A stretch of 64,000 bases of DNA, taken from Cyanophora paradoxa. Its lineage: Eukaryota > Glaucocystophyceae > Cyanophorales > Cyanophoraceae. The stretch is from the NCBI GenBank assembly GCA_004431415.1, contig QPMI01000475.1:1-64000 (forward strand). Direction: 5' to 3'. The translations under genes were made by a program, and so were the position numbers. The notes beneath the pieces were generated by a model, which was not told the origin of the DNA, did no database searches, and saw nothing but the letters and a program-made list of their open reading frames with translations. Position 1 is the first letter of the stretch; the number at the start of each line of letters is the position of its first letter. Below, in pieces: positions 40,558 to 50,944 of this stretch.

Positions 40558-40956
40558 ATGGAGACTAAATACAGAGGCTTTCATGTTATGCTTGATTACA
40601 AGGCTAAATCAGCTATTGCAACAGGACATGAGCATGTAAGCTTCCTAGGTAATTGGATTATGGGAACCCTTGAACAAGCAGTATTAAGACAAGGCATTAG
40701 GATTGTTCATAAACACTGTGAGATATTTGATGGCAAAATATCACCTCCTGGTTTTGCATTGGTTCTGCTATTAGATGAAAGCCATTGCACAGCTCATTGT
40801 TATTCCAATGAAGGCATGTTAGCAATTGATATATTCAGTTGTGGTAAAGAAGCTCAGCATAAAACACAAGCAGTTGCAGATGAGATCGATAAAACAATGA
40901 ATTTCTTAACATTTGAGAAGACTGAGAGACATAAACATGATAGATTCCCGTTTTGA
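40558..40956 (+). CDS. speD: S-adenosylmethionine decarboxylase (SpeD) homologue, outer copy, intact
   Basis: 132 residues. The pyruvoyl-precursor signature LLLDESHCTAHCYSNEG is present. Ser75 is the predicted self-cleavage/pyruvoyl residue, His80 lies at +5 and Cys95 (DIFSCG) at +20, the same spacing as prokaryotic SpeD. The enzyme would decarboxylate S-adenosylmethionine to supply aminopropyl groups for spermidine synthesis. The frame is open although most neighbours are broken. It diverges strongly from the inner copy outside the active-site block. No spermidine synthase was seen. Confidence 0.75.
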   Translation: METKYRGFHVMLDYKAKSAIATGHEHVSFLGNWIMGTLEQAVLRQGIRIVHKHCEIFDGKISPPGFALVLLLDESHCTAHCYSNEGMLAIDIFSCGKEAQHKTQAVADEIDKTMNFLTFEKTERHKHDRFPF

Positions 40957-41281
40957 TGGGTTTCTATTATGGTGATCAGGGTGATTTACCTTTTTTATTA
41001 CAATGGCAATCGTTAAAAAAGGATATAATATATCCTTTCCTACAATAGCTTTCTACAATGATTTTCTTTCTACAGTAGCTTTTGTTACAATAGAATTCTA
41101 CTGTATGATGTAGCCGAAATATGAATGCACCCTACATTAAGCAATGTCAAGTATTTCGAATACTATTCGATTTCCTTACAATAACACTCAGCATCTGCCC
41201 TAGATTCCCCCTATTATATTATATTTATATTTAAGTGGACTCAAGGTTGACTCATATTAATCGTAAAAGTAGTAAAAGTAT

Positions 41282-41494
41282 ATGGATTTTGTTACGAATT
41301 CAATGCAAGGGTTGACTAAGTGGGTTGAGTTGACTCAAATTTCACAGGAAATAACAATGAATCAGAGTATAAATGCATTTTTTGAATCAACTACACCAAC
41401 TAACACTGAGATTTTACCAATATATGAGGTCCTTACTGAATATGGTTTGTGTGACAGGTGTGACAGGTCTATCCCAAACTTTTCTATAGCATAA
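41282..41494 (+). CDS. Short frame in the outer subterminal region, doubtful
   Basis: 70 codons preceded by GTAAAAGTAGTAAAAGTAT, which resembles the start-proximal TAAAAG motif of other genes. The last third overlaps the TGTGACAGG hairpin, so it may be coincidental. No recognisable domain. Confidence 0.2.
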   Translation: MDFVTNSMQGLTKWVELTQISQEITMNQSINAFFESTTPTNTEILPIYEVLTEYGLCDRCDRSIPNFSIA

Positions 41495-41542
41495 AAATGA
41501 ACTCTCAAAAGTTTGGGATGGACCTGTCACACCTGTCACACT
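41449..41542. repeat. TGTGACAGG hairpin of the outer element, copy 1
   Basis: The left arm contains tandem 9-mers (TGTGACAGG twice) followed by TCTATCCCAAACTTTT; the right arm is the near-perfect reverse complement. Architecture matches the inner GGTAAC hairpins, but the sequence does not. Confidence 0.8.
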
Positions 41543-41643
41543 CGATTATTTCATTTGTTTATTCAAGTAGAATTACATAGATAAACTTCTTACTTATTGT
41601 TACTGAGTTTTTCATTATAAAAGAGATCCTTACTGAATATGGT

Positions 41644-41832
41644 TTGTGTGACAGGTGTGACAGGATGCATTTTGTGAATCAACTACACCAACTAACACTG
41701 AAATTTTAACATTAAAAGAGATCCTTACTGAATATGGTTTGTGTGACAGGTGTGACAGGTCTATCCCAAACTTTTCTATAACATAAAAATGAACTATCAA
41801 AAGTTTGGGATAGACCTGTCACACCTGTCACA
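41644..41832. repeat. TGTGACAGG hairpin of the outer element, copy 2 with extra half-site
   Basis: A second hairpin (about 41,740-41,832) is preceded by a lone TGTGACAGG pair (about 41,646-41,664). The unit, including the upstream CAACTACACCAACTAACACT, is a tandem duplication of about 300 bp that began near 41,390. Confidence 0.75.
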
Positions 41833-42084
41833 CCCAATTATTTCAAAAATCCTAAGGGTCCCCCTTAGAATCATTAAAACATGATAAAAACATATAAGTT
41901 TCATGTATAATTACGATTGAATTCAATAAGAGATCGATTTGTTTTATTTAACAAATGAATCTTTTATGGATCTTAATCGAGTTTAGCGATATATTTCCGA
42001 TTAAATGAATTAAATTTAATTAAATTTAATCGAGAAAGTACATGAATATAATATCGATTAAATCAATTAACTTTTAGACCAATC

Positions 42085-42367
42085 ACACATAGTAAAATGC
42101 GGAGTTTTAACCAGAGGCAAGATCTAATTGAGATTCAGTTATATTATTCGGAAATATATACAGATTATCGATAGACTCAGTAAGACTAATCGGAAAATAA
42201 GAGAAATTTACGATAAAATATCGAAAAGAATACAAAATAATCGAAATAAATGAATATTCGATAAGATATACACAGATTATCGATTGATTGAAATAGAATA
42301 TACGAGATATATCAACAAAATCAATTAAGATAAGCCGAGGGTTAAAACTCCGCATTTTACTATGTGT
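42085..42367. repeat. Terminal hairpin of the outer element, right end
   Basis: Arms 42,085-42,112 and 42,340-42,367 are perfect 28-bp reverse complements (start ACACATAGTA, end TACTATGTGT). Arm length and end bases match the inner element; the rest of the arm differs, and the loop is 227 bp. Host coding sequence starts at 42,368. The next six bases, CGTGTA, are the predicted outer target duplication. Confidence 0.8.
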
Positions 42368-43310
42368 CGTGTATACAGCCAACAGGCCGTCTCCCGCGGG
42401 ATTGGCATTTCCTGAAAAGCAAATGACTCGTGAACCCGCCCGCAGACGACTGGAAAACAGCTGGTTTGTCTTGAATGCGAAGCTCGCGTTCGCAAGAAGA
42501 TACTCCGTTATTCCACAATCGGAAATCACATATATCCAGCCATCGCCCTTTGAGTCTGTACAAAACCCAGATCCGAGAAATTCGCCTGACGTCGACGTTC
42601 CAGATGGACATTGCGGACCGAAAGAATTTCGATAACCATTGCCTGGACGCCATAAGGTCACGCCGTAGTCTTCAGGAATAATCATCGCCGAGGCATCTGG
42701 AACCCAGAAGAGGCTGCCCACGTTTTTCGAACTCCCTGCGCCTCTGGCAATGGAATATAGAAGGCGCTTGCCGGAATCCCAGATATTTAAACGACTGGCG
42801 ACAATATTGATGTTAGGATCGTTCTCAACGCATAGAGCGGCCAGTAGTCCATTTGAAGAAATTGCAATGTTTTCAACCTGCACACCGATTGATCGTATGC
42901 ATGCGCCCGTTCAAATTGCAAAAACGCACCTTGCTTATTTGGTAAACGGAACCCTCAGAGATTGTAGCGACAAGCTCAAGGTGAAGCTGAAGCTTGTCCT
43001 TGACATTTGTGAAGCGCCAGGTAACGTTGTAGAAGAATATTCCTGCATCCTGAACACTCCACGGCAGTCCTCCCACGGCGAGATATGAGCTGTCTGGGCT
43101 GAATGACAAGGCCAACACAGGGAATGGGCGCCATTGTATGGCTGCGATCTGAGAGCCATCGCTTGAGTTCCACAGACGAACCCAAGAATCTTGACTCCCT
43201 GAAGCTATCAAGTTCCCATCGGGAGAGATTGCAATTGCGTTGACTCGCTGAGTGTGTCCAAGAAGTATCGCCAGCTGTGTCCAGCGAGCTGTTGTGTATC
43301 GATATCGATA
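42368..43310 (-). pseudogene. Host WD40-repeat gene, interrupted by the outer element
   Basis: Minus-strand exons with WD40 blades: GHTQRVNAIAISPDGNLIAS and DSWVRLWNSSDG; then after a 52-bp intron (42,878-42,929, donor GTGCGT, acceptor GCAG) VENIAISSNGLLAAL, LNIWDSGKR and further beta-rich sequence. Coding stops abruptly at 42,368 against the outer element. The 5' side is also lost near 43,310, where palindrome-rich DNA begins. GC content is lower than in the other host genes. Either this is a fragment of a larger gene split by insertion or an old pseudogene. Confidence 0.7.
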
Positions 43311-44445
43311 TCATAAATATATATAAGATTACTTGCATGATATGAGCGGTCTTATAGATTATGCATGCGCATATATAAGCTCAAGCAGGATCCTGACCTG
43401 CGGCCGTCGGACTCCCTTGAAGAGGTGCCGGCGTCGGTGACGGTGGATCAGGATATCGATCCGTACGCGTGTTTTCAGATTGCAATTGCGTGCGCCCTGG
43501 GCCGATGCCGAAGCTTAAGCCCGGTCTTGCACGGGCAGCGCTAGCGGTAGCTTCCATATAAATAGTCTTCGAATTCGAGGCCGGCGTTGCCGCATGCGCA
43601 AGTGCGCTCAACGTTAACGCAACCGAAATTTGAATGCATATGGCTAGCGCTGCAACTGTATACGTACGTATACATATACATGCATGCGCATATTCATCTT
43701 TGCATGCGCGCGTACGATCTGGATCTCGAGCTCTAGATCTAGCTACGAATACGGGAGCATACACAGATCTAGATCTCGCGATCGCGATCGACGCTAACTT
43801 AAGCTTTCGATTGCGAAGCCGTCGACGTCGGCCGCGGGCTGTATACGTAGCTAACTTTAACGCAGACATCAATCGGCTCGCGATCGGAAGAACGTTGAAT
43901 TGGGAACTGCAGCTGCGGATCGCTAGACTCTGAGATTATATATATAAAGCTAAGCGCGCGCGCGGCATGACTCTCATGCCATGATCATATGCATGATGAT
44001 CATCCCGCATGCGCAGTGCGCATAATATGATCATGATAGCTGATCATGACTCATGATCAGTGACTCTAGATGTGAGCTGCGCTGCATCTGTCTAGATCTG
44101 GAGTCTCTAGACTCGAGACTCTATCGATATCTGCAGCGACTATCATATCTGCAAATGTGCAGCTACTATAGTACATGATGTGTACATCATAGTATATATA
44201 TCGCCGAGCACGTGATTGATCAGCTCAGATCATCGGATTCACTGACTCAAGTGATCGTGAGTCATGCCTGATCGATATCAGCTGCAGCTGCAGGCTGCAG
44301 CCTTGCATGGCGCCGGCCGCCCGGCCGCGCGGCCCCGGCGCGGCGGCCTATAGCTAGTTCCACTACCGTACGCGTAGTACCGGGCCACTACTACCGGCCG
44401 CGCGCCGGGCCGCGGACTGTACAAGTACAGTAGTAGTACTGAGCA

Positions 44446-44714
44446 CTGTAAAACGAGAAATGCATATGTCCGGCGTCACTTTATTTCGGCAAAACCCGAA
44501 TTGCGCCGAAATTGTGGTTCATCCGCATCATATTTTCGGCGGCACAGCCAGTCCGCCTGGGCGACGGGTACATTGACCCCTCTCCTGCCATACATCTGCA
44601 CAATTCTGGCAGAAGCAAATATTCGGCGCCGCGGCCGGGGCTACGCCGAAAATTAAAAGCGCCGAATATTAAGTTCTGCCGGACATTTCTCGTTAAATTT
44701 AACAGTACATGTGC
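44446..44714. mobile_element. Small foldback element (MITE-like) 1
   Basis: The ends are imperfect inverted repeats: ACGAGAAATG...TCCGGC at the left and GCCGGACATTTCTCGTT at the right. The interior contains CGCCGAAA and TTTCGGC words in both directions. About 270 bp, no coding capacity. Boundaries approximate. Confidence 0.45.
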
Positions 44715-45167
44715 TGAGAATTCGAATCGGCCGATCATCGGATCGCGATTCGCGATTCACGTCGATTTCACGATCAGATTCGCGTTAAATGATCGGCCCG
44801 GCGGCGAAGATCGCATTCGCCGATGATTCGCGATACTATATATGAAGTTTGATTCAAATTCATAGCGATCGCGACGGAGATTTGATGAGTCCATTTTGAG
44901 ATCGCGAATCGCGATTCGCGCAATCGCGAAGTTTATTTAATTTGCATGCAATATTAATTGCAATTGCAACTTGCAAGACTCCGAGACTCGGAGTCGGCGA
45001 TCGAATTCGAAGCGCCGCGGCGCAGCTGCCACTGCCTGCCAGTGCGCGCGTATATACGTACGATTCATGGCCATGGATGCGCCGCATCATGCATATGGCA
45101 TGCCGCATGAGGCCCGCATCGATACCGTAACAGTATTATCGTTATAATTAATTATATCCGATGATCG

Positions 45168-45428
45168 TACCGTAAAACACAATATTAATGCGCTCAATAT
45201 TAATGCGTTTTTGGACCCGGACCCCTCGTATGGCTAATAATGCGCCCCCAAATTAATGCGTTTTTACGCTTTCTCGCCTGCATAAGGGGGGTACTGAGTC
45301 CTACTGTCTGCAGTTTCTTAGCGTTCTGTTATTAATGCGCCCCCAAATTAATGCGTTTTGACGGCAAAAAACGCATTAATTTGGGGGCGCATTAATATTA
45401 TGCGCGCATTAATATTCTGCTTTACGGT
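45168..45428. mobile_element. Small foldback element (MITE-like) 2
   Basis: The ends read TACCGTAAAACACAATATTA at the left and, reversed, TACCGTAAAGCAGAATATTA at the right, continuing into ATGCGC. Inside, CCCCCAAATTAATGCGTTTT occurs directly and inverted. About 260 bp; non-autonomous. Confidence 0.6.
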
Positions 45429-46975
45429 AGGTTACGGAACTTACGGACCAAGTTACTGTACGCGCCGTGTACGGTACGCATGCGCACTACGGAGTCTCGA
45501 GTCTACGGTACATACGCGCACGATCGCGACGATCATCGTCGATTCATCGCATCGGCCGATCGACTTGTTGAGATTCTTGAGAATCGAATCGGCTAGCGCT
45601 GAGAGTCATATCCGGATTCCGGAGTCCGGCGGCTCCGGCCCGGCGGACCGGACTCGGGATGCGCGGAGTTGAGAATTCGAATCGGCCGATCGACGATCGC
45701 GAACTTGAATTCGAATCAGATTCGATTCGCGATCGGCGAAAATCGCGATACCGTGGAAGACTTAATTATAATTAGCGTTGGTAATTTGGACTTAATTATA
45801 ATTAGCGCAAATTACCGCGCGGCGCCCGCGTTCTAAAACTTAAAATTGCAAATTAATATTACCGCGGTAATTTGGTACTACTAAATTGGTAGCGCATGCG
45901 CAGCGGTTGTACGTACGTATACGTCTTTTGCGGTAATTTCGTACCGCGCCAAATCAAGGCGCAGAATTTAAGTTTTACATGCACCAGTACACCGTACTAG
46001 ATATCCGATTCATTGCGATCGCGAGATTCGCGACGCGACGTCGTCGTCACGTCGACCGCGATCATTGGATCGAATCCGATCGATCCGGCCGCCGGCCCCG
46101 GCGCCGGCGGGCCGCGCGCAGAATCGCCGCAGATGCAAATTAACACTACAGCTACGTAAACGATTGGAGATAATTGTGAAATAAATACGATCCCGCAAAT
46201 CAATGAAATCATGCCGCAGTGCGGGGGGCCGCGCCGCCGCGCCGCCGCGGCCTGCGGTCCTGGGCCCCTGGCTGCGGATCACGCGGATCATGATCATGAC
46301 TCAGTGATCATGGTCGACGTGCCGCAAAACTTGCGGCAAAAGGGCAGTCAAAAGGAGTACAAAAGCTGGCAGAGCTCGAGGTGGGTACAAAAGGAGAACG
46401 TACAAAAGCTGGATCACAGAGTCAAGGGCAGGCAACGTTAACAGGACAGTCAAAGGGATCACAAAAGCTGGCTAAGGTGGGCTGTCGAACTGCAAACGAC
46501 GGCGAACTATAGGTCGAGCGCGAGGACTGATTATCATAGTACATATACAGCCGGCAAAGCAGATCTAGAGGACAAAAAGAGAAGTCGGAATTCGAAGATA
46601 GTCACGGTCGGAAGAAGAAGCCTCTAGAGGACCAATTGCAAGGTCACGGGCCGGAAGTCGATCCGGGTGATTCCGGGATCCGGTCTCCTGGGGAGCGGGG
46701 AAGGGAGGTCACATATCATGCCCCGGCGCACGCTGTCATGGCTCTCGAGCTCTCCGAGTAGCACAGGTCATCCTCAGGGCCTGCATGAGAAGCCTCCATC
46801 CGGTCTCTCGGAGTGGCTTAACGTGATCTGCCGAGAGCGCCTGCTCGCCCCGTAATGATCACCGCGGGCGGCGGATCTAGCCACGCAGGCGGCGCCCACC
46901 TCGGGGAGCCGCCACGGAACCGGAAGCAGGAGATTGCACGGCAGAGCAGAAAGGACCGCTGGGCCCCGCCGCCCC

Positions 46976-47899
46976 TCACCGGACGCGGGTCATGCTGAGG
47001 ACGAGGACGTCGTCGGGGCTGACCGCCGGCTCCCCCTCCCCCTCCCCCTCGGCGGCGAGGCGGGGCGCCGGCCCGGCGCCAGGCCCGGCGCTGGGCCCGG
47101 CGGCCCCCGCGACGGCGCGCCACTTGAAGCTCTCGGCGAGGAGCTCGAAGAAGGGGCCGCAGTCGACGTCCCGCGCGTGGTACGCCAGCAGCACCTCCGT
47201 CTGAGCTCGAGGGGCGTCGGATTGTGAGCCACGGGCAAGACAGCGGAGCGGGGCGGGGCGGGGCGGGGGCACCTTGCCCGGGGTGGAGAGGGCGCGCATG
47301 GTGCGGGCGAGGGGCGCGAAGAGGGACTCGTGGTACACGCAGTCGGCCGCGAGGACGAGGTCGAAGGGGGGCCGGGCGCGCGCGAAGGCGGCGGCGGAGC
47401 GCGTCCAGTCGAGCTCGGCGACCTCGACGTTGAAGGCGGCGGGGTTCGCCTCCACGTTGGCCCGCAGGTTCTCCAGCGCCAGGTCCTTGTCCGTCAGGAC
47501 CGCCCGCGCGCCCAGGCACGCCGCCGCGATCCCGCACAGGCCCGTCCCCGCCCCGAGCTCTGCAGCGCCGTCGATTATATATGATCAGTGATGCCCCACG
47601 CCGAAAGCGCGGCCCGCGGCAGCTGCAGCGGCGCATCGACGCGGCCGGCGCGGCGAGGCGAAGCGCACCAAGGACGTGCTTGCCGATCAGGCAGCCGGGG
47701 CGCGCCCGTGCGAGCTCCTCGACATAGCGCGCCAGCCGCACGGCTCCCTCCCACAGCCGTCCGCCGGGCCCCGCGTTCACGGGATTCTCGAGCACCTGCC
47801 GCGCCGTTAGACGTTGAGCGGGAAGAGCCGCGCAATCGCGTCAGCCACGCAGGAGTGCACCTGCAGCGGAGCGCCGAAGAGCTCGAAAGTGGTCGGCAT
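46976..47899 (-). CDS. METTL21-like lysine methyltransferase
   Basis: Four exons on the minus strand: 47,861-47,899, 47,669-47,795, 47,273-47,559 and 46,976-47,200, joining to 225 residues in frame. All introns are GT-AG with GTGC donors. It starts MPTTFELFGAPLQ, then GGRLWEGAVRLARYVEE, SAM-binding motif I VLELGAGTGLCG, acidic LTDKD, and the post-II motif LVLAADCVYHESLFAPL. This is the METTL21/FAM86 class of protein lysine methyltransferases acting on chaperones or elongation factors; the target is not predictable. It is divergent from the zinc-finger gene over 61 bp. Confidence 0.85.
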
Positions 47900-47960
47900 C
47901 GCCCTGCGCAACGCCTCCCGCGCGCCCAGGCGACGGTTTCACCGCCTCCGCAAGCTGCAG

Positions 47961-50524
47961 ATGCTTCCTGTGACGCAGCGAGATGCGGCGACGGCTTCAG
48001 ACTCAAGTTCAGAGTTCGAGCGGGGGTACGTGCAACTCGGGCGCATGAGCGCGAGGAGCGCCGAGCCGCCGGCGCCGCCGCCGGACAGTGCGGGCGCCGT
48101 GGAGCTTAGCAAGTCTAGGAGGGCCCGCAGGGCGCCGCGGCCGGCGCCGGAGATGGAGAGCGAGTCCGGGCACGATGCGGCCAGTGACGCGCAGGAGGAC
48201 ATCGACGAGAACGAGGAGGACAGCGATTCCGAGTGCGATGTGCCCGAGCTGGCGGCGCCGTCCTCGGCGGGCACGCCATCGCGATCAGCGCCGCGACCGC
48301 ACGTCTGCCCCATAGACGGCTGCCGCGCCACGTTCAAAAAGGTCGGCAAGCTCAACAGGCACATACAGAGCCACTCCGGAGCCGTGCGCCCCCCGCCGCC
48401 GCCGCCGCGGCCTTAGCTAAGGTTTTCGAATTCTCCCGCAGCGGCCCTTCGTCTGCGAGTACGCGGGGTGCGGTAAGTCGTTCACGCGGCGCGAGCACCT
48501 CGCGCGGCACGCGCCGGCGCACACGGGCGAGCGGCCGTTCAAGTGCACGCACCCGGGCTGCCCCGCCGACTTTGCGCTCAAGACGCACCTCAACCGGCAC
48601 GCCAAGCGCCACGCGAACGCGCAGCCCTACGCCTGCGCCGAGCCCGGATGCGGCGCGACGTTCTCCAAGCACTCGCAGCTGAAGAAGCACGGCGAGCAGC
48701 AGCACGCGCGCCTCGCCCTGGAGGCCCCGGCGGACGGGCAGCCGCTCGCGCTGGCGGCGGCCCCCTCCTCCGCCTCCTCCTCGGCTCTGGTCCCGAAGGC
48801 GGATTCCAAGGGGAAGAATAAGAAGAAGCAGCACGAGTGCCACATCGAGGGCTGCGGGCAGTCCTTCCCCGCCTTCTCCGAGCTCCGGGCGCACCTCAGG
48901 GTGCGCTCCGCGGGCCCTGAAGCGGGCCCCGCCCCCCCAGTGGCCGGGCCGACCCCCCCGCAGGAGGTGCACCACGCCAACGCGGCCGTCTGCGACGCGT
49001 GCGGGAAGAAGTGCGCCCGAGGGGCCCCCACGGGCCGCCCGGCCGGCAGCGCCCGAGCCGCGCGGCTCACGGGGCGGGGCGGGGCCGGGGCAGGTTCAAC
49101 TCAGCGAGCGACATGCGGCGGCACAAGGAGGCGGTGCACTCGGACAACCCCGCCCGGGTCGTCTGCCCCCACGAGGGCTGCGGCAAAACCTTCTCCAAGG
49201 CCCGCCCTCCCGCCCGCCCGCCCGCCCGCCGGCCGCGGGGTGCGACGCGACGCGGGCGGCAGAGGGCGAACCTGAACACGCACATCAAGAACGCGCACGG
49301 CGAGGGCGCCGGGCACGTCTGCGACGCCGACGGCTGCGCCCGCGAGTTCTCCGACAAGTACACCCTCGCCCGCCACAAGAAGCAGGCAGGCCTTCGTCCC
49401 GGCCCGGCCCGGCTCGCGTCCCCGCGGGCCCTTGCTCAGGAGGCGCTCCGGGGCAGGTGCACGGGCCGGGGGAGGCGCGGCCGTTCAAGTGCGAAGTGGA
49501 CGGCTGCGGGGAGTCGTTCAAGACAAAGGGCAACCTGAACAAGCACGTGAAGGGCGTCCACGAGCGCACCGACAAGGTCAAGGTGGGCGAGGGCGGGGCG
49601 GGGCGGGGCGGGGCGGGGCGGGGCGTCCCTCCTCCCCGCTCCCCGCTCCGATTCCTGACCGAGCGCCGCGCGCGAAGCCCCGGAGGGTCCTGAGGACGGA
49701 GCTGCTGGGGCCCCGCGGGGCCGGGGGCGCCTGCGCCCTCCTCGGGTGCGCAGCGGGCCTGCCCTTCGCCCCGCACGGCCCCGACGCGGGCGGGCCGGGC
49801 AGGGACGAAGAGGAAGACGAGGACGACGCCGGGGGCGGCGGGGGCGGGGGCGGCGGGGGAGGCCGCGGGGGGGAGGAGCCGGCGTGGGACTTCGAGGAAG
49901 AGGACACGGAGTCTGAGGGCGAGGAGGAGGAGGAGGAAGAGGAGGAGGAGCCCGTGCGCCCCGCAAAGCGGAGGCGGCGCGCGGGGGAGGCCGCCCCGCC
50001 CGTCGGCCCCTCCGCTCCTGCCGCCGGCCCTCCGCCCCGCCCCGGTCCTCCTCACCCGCGGCCCCTCCCGCCCCCTCCGCCTCCTTCTCCTCGTACCCCG
50101 CCCCTGCCGCCGGCTCGTCCCCGGCGCCCTCTCTGACCGGGCCCGCCCCGGCTCCGCCCCCGGCCTCCTCGAAGCTTCTCCCCAAAGGCCCCCCGCCCCC
50201 GCCCGCTCCGAGCCGCCCCCTCCCGCCCCGCCCCCGAAGCCCCGGCACCAACGCCCCGCCCGCCCCGCACCGCTCCCATCGTCCCGCCCGCCCCGCCCGC
50301 CCCGTTCCCCCGCGGGCGCCACCGCACCCGCCGAGTCGCCCGCTCCGGCGCCGGCGCCCGCTCCCATCGCTCCCCCTTCGCAACAGGCGCCGGCGGCGGG
50401 GGCGGCGGCCGTGCAGCGAATCGGGGCGCCCGGCGCGCCGGGGCCGGAGGCCCCGCAGGCGCAGGCGCCCCCCTCCTCGAGGACCGCCGATTATATGTAC
50501 GGGGACGAGGAAGAGCAGGCCTAG
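47961..50524 (+). CDS. Nine-finger C2H2 protein, TFIIIA-like
   Basis: Spliced gene. The acidic N-terminus is followed by nine C2H2 fingers, the number in TFIIIA: HVCPIDGC, FVCEYAGC, FKCTHPGC, YACAEPGC, HECHIEGC, VCDAC, VVCPHEGC, HVCDADGC, FKCEVDGC. Finger 6 has the short CxxC form, as in TFIIIA. Several introns fall within or between fingers (for example after 48,381 and near 48,900, 49,030, 49,200, 49,390). The tail is acidic, then Pro/Ala-rich, ending TADYMYGDEEEQA. It would bind 5S rRNA genes or 5S RNA. The start at 47,961 is the first in-frame ATG after the METTL21-like start; exon limits in the 3' half are uncertain. Confidence 0.8.
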
Positions 50525-50944
50525 CTAGCCGTGGGCCCACGCGAATCGATAGGAAATCCAAGCTGGAATATTGATTGAATGCATCGTATATGGACGGACA
50601 TTCGGGCAGGCGCATGCACAGAGTGGCGGCAATATCTATATGCCACTGACAAGCATGTGGCGCTGCGGATTGGCGCGACCTCGAGCTACTTATACAGCTA
50701 AACACTTACTGAGCCTCGACGAGCTGGCATTGAAAAGGACACGTACACCGGGATTGCCGGAAGCCTAAAAGGAACCTACAAACTCTCAAATAACACAAGT
50801 GCGGCCTTCTAAAATGGTGAAATGGGCCAGAAGCTGGCCGACCGATTGAAATCGAAGGCCGATGAGACGGCAAAATTGCGCCCCTTTTGGGGGGGTGAGC
50901 GGGGCAGCCGATAAGGGGGAGCTCGATCGGCGCCCCGGGCTGTG
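50525..50944. other. Spacer between convergent genes
   Basis: The 3' flanks of the TFIIIA-like (+) and RING (-) genes. No frame, RNA gene or repeat recognised. Confidence 0.5.

Larger units (their letters stand above)
40957..42084. other. Outer-element subterminal region, mostly non-coding
   Basis: It holds repeated TACAATAG-type words (41,040-41,100), a short frame (41,282-41,494), the two TGTGACAGG hairpins, then very AT-rich DNA with TTAAATTTAAT and CGATTAAAT words like those in the inner TIR. It is presumably the outer TIR; its mate is outside the window. Confidence 0.7.
1..42367. mobile_element. Outer Maverick/Polinton-like element, right part (left end outside window)
   Basis: Positions 1-9,587 and 39,268-42,367 form one AT-rich viral element split by a second one. 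Every recognisable gene except the 87-residue gene and the tandem adhesin pair has a clear homologue in the inner element: penton-like, minor capsid, patatin, fibre, adhesins, zinc ribbon, SpeD. The right end is placed at 42,367 because the sequence there closes a 28-bp-arm hairpin ending TATGTGT, as in the inner element, and because host WD40 coding sequence begins immediately after it. Most genes are frameshifted, so the copy looks defective. Its capsid, ATPase and replication genes should lie left of the window. Confidence 0.85.
43311..46975. other. Gene-free, palindrome-rich region
   Basis: No convincing gene. Most of it to about 46.3 kb is packed with short self-complementary words (GATC, CATG, CTAG, TCGA, GCGC, AGATCT, CTCGAG, TCTAGA, CGATCG). 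It contains two foldback elements (44,446-44,714 and 45,168-45,428) and a TTAATTATAATTAGCG direct repeat (45,755 and 45,790). At 46,330-46,500 an ACAAAAGCTGG word recurs. The remainder to 46,975 is ordinary 3' flank of the methyltransferase gene. Confidence 0.7.

Noticed and set aside
42085-42367. Independent MITE of 283 bp
   Set aside because: No target duplication flanks it, and the 28-bp arm length and end bases equal those of the inner element tips, so it is better read as the outer element's terminus.
43381-43872. 163-codon minus-strand frame in palindrome-rich DNA
   Set aside because: Composition is that of the surrounding self-complementary words, with no domain, splice signals or neighbours supporting a gene.
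43640-44300. Cloning-vector polylinker or synthetic contamination
   Set aside because: Many restriction-like hexamers occur, but over kilobases without vector backbone, selectable marker or ordered linker; the region is continuous with host DNA.
49285-50383. Long antisense frames (315-360 codons) opposite the TFIIIA-like gene
   Set aside because: Very high GC keeps all frames open; their products are Gly/Arg/Ala-rich, while the plus strand encodes ordered zinc fingers.
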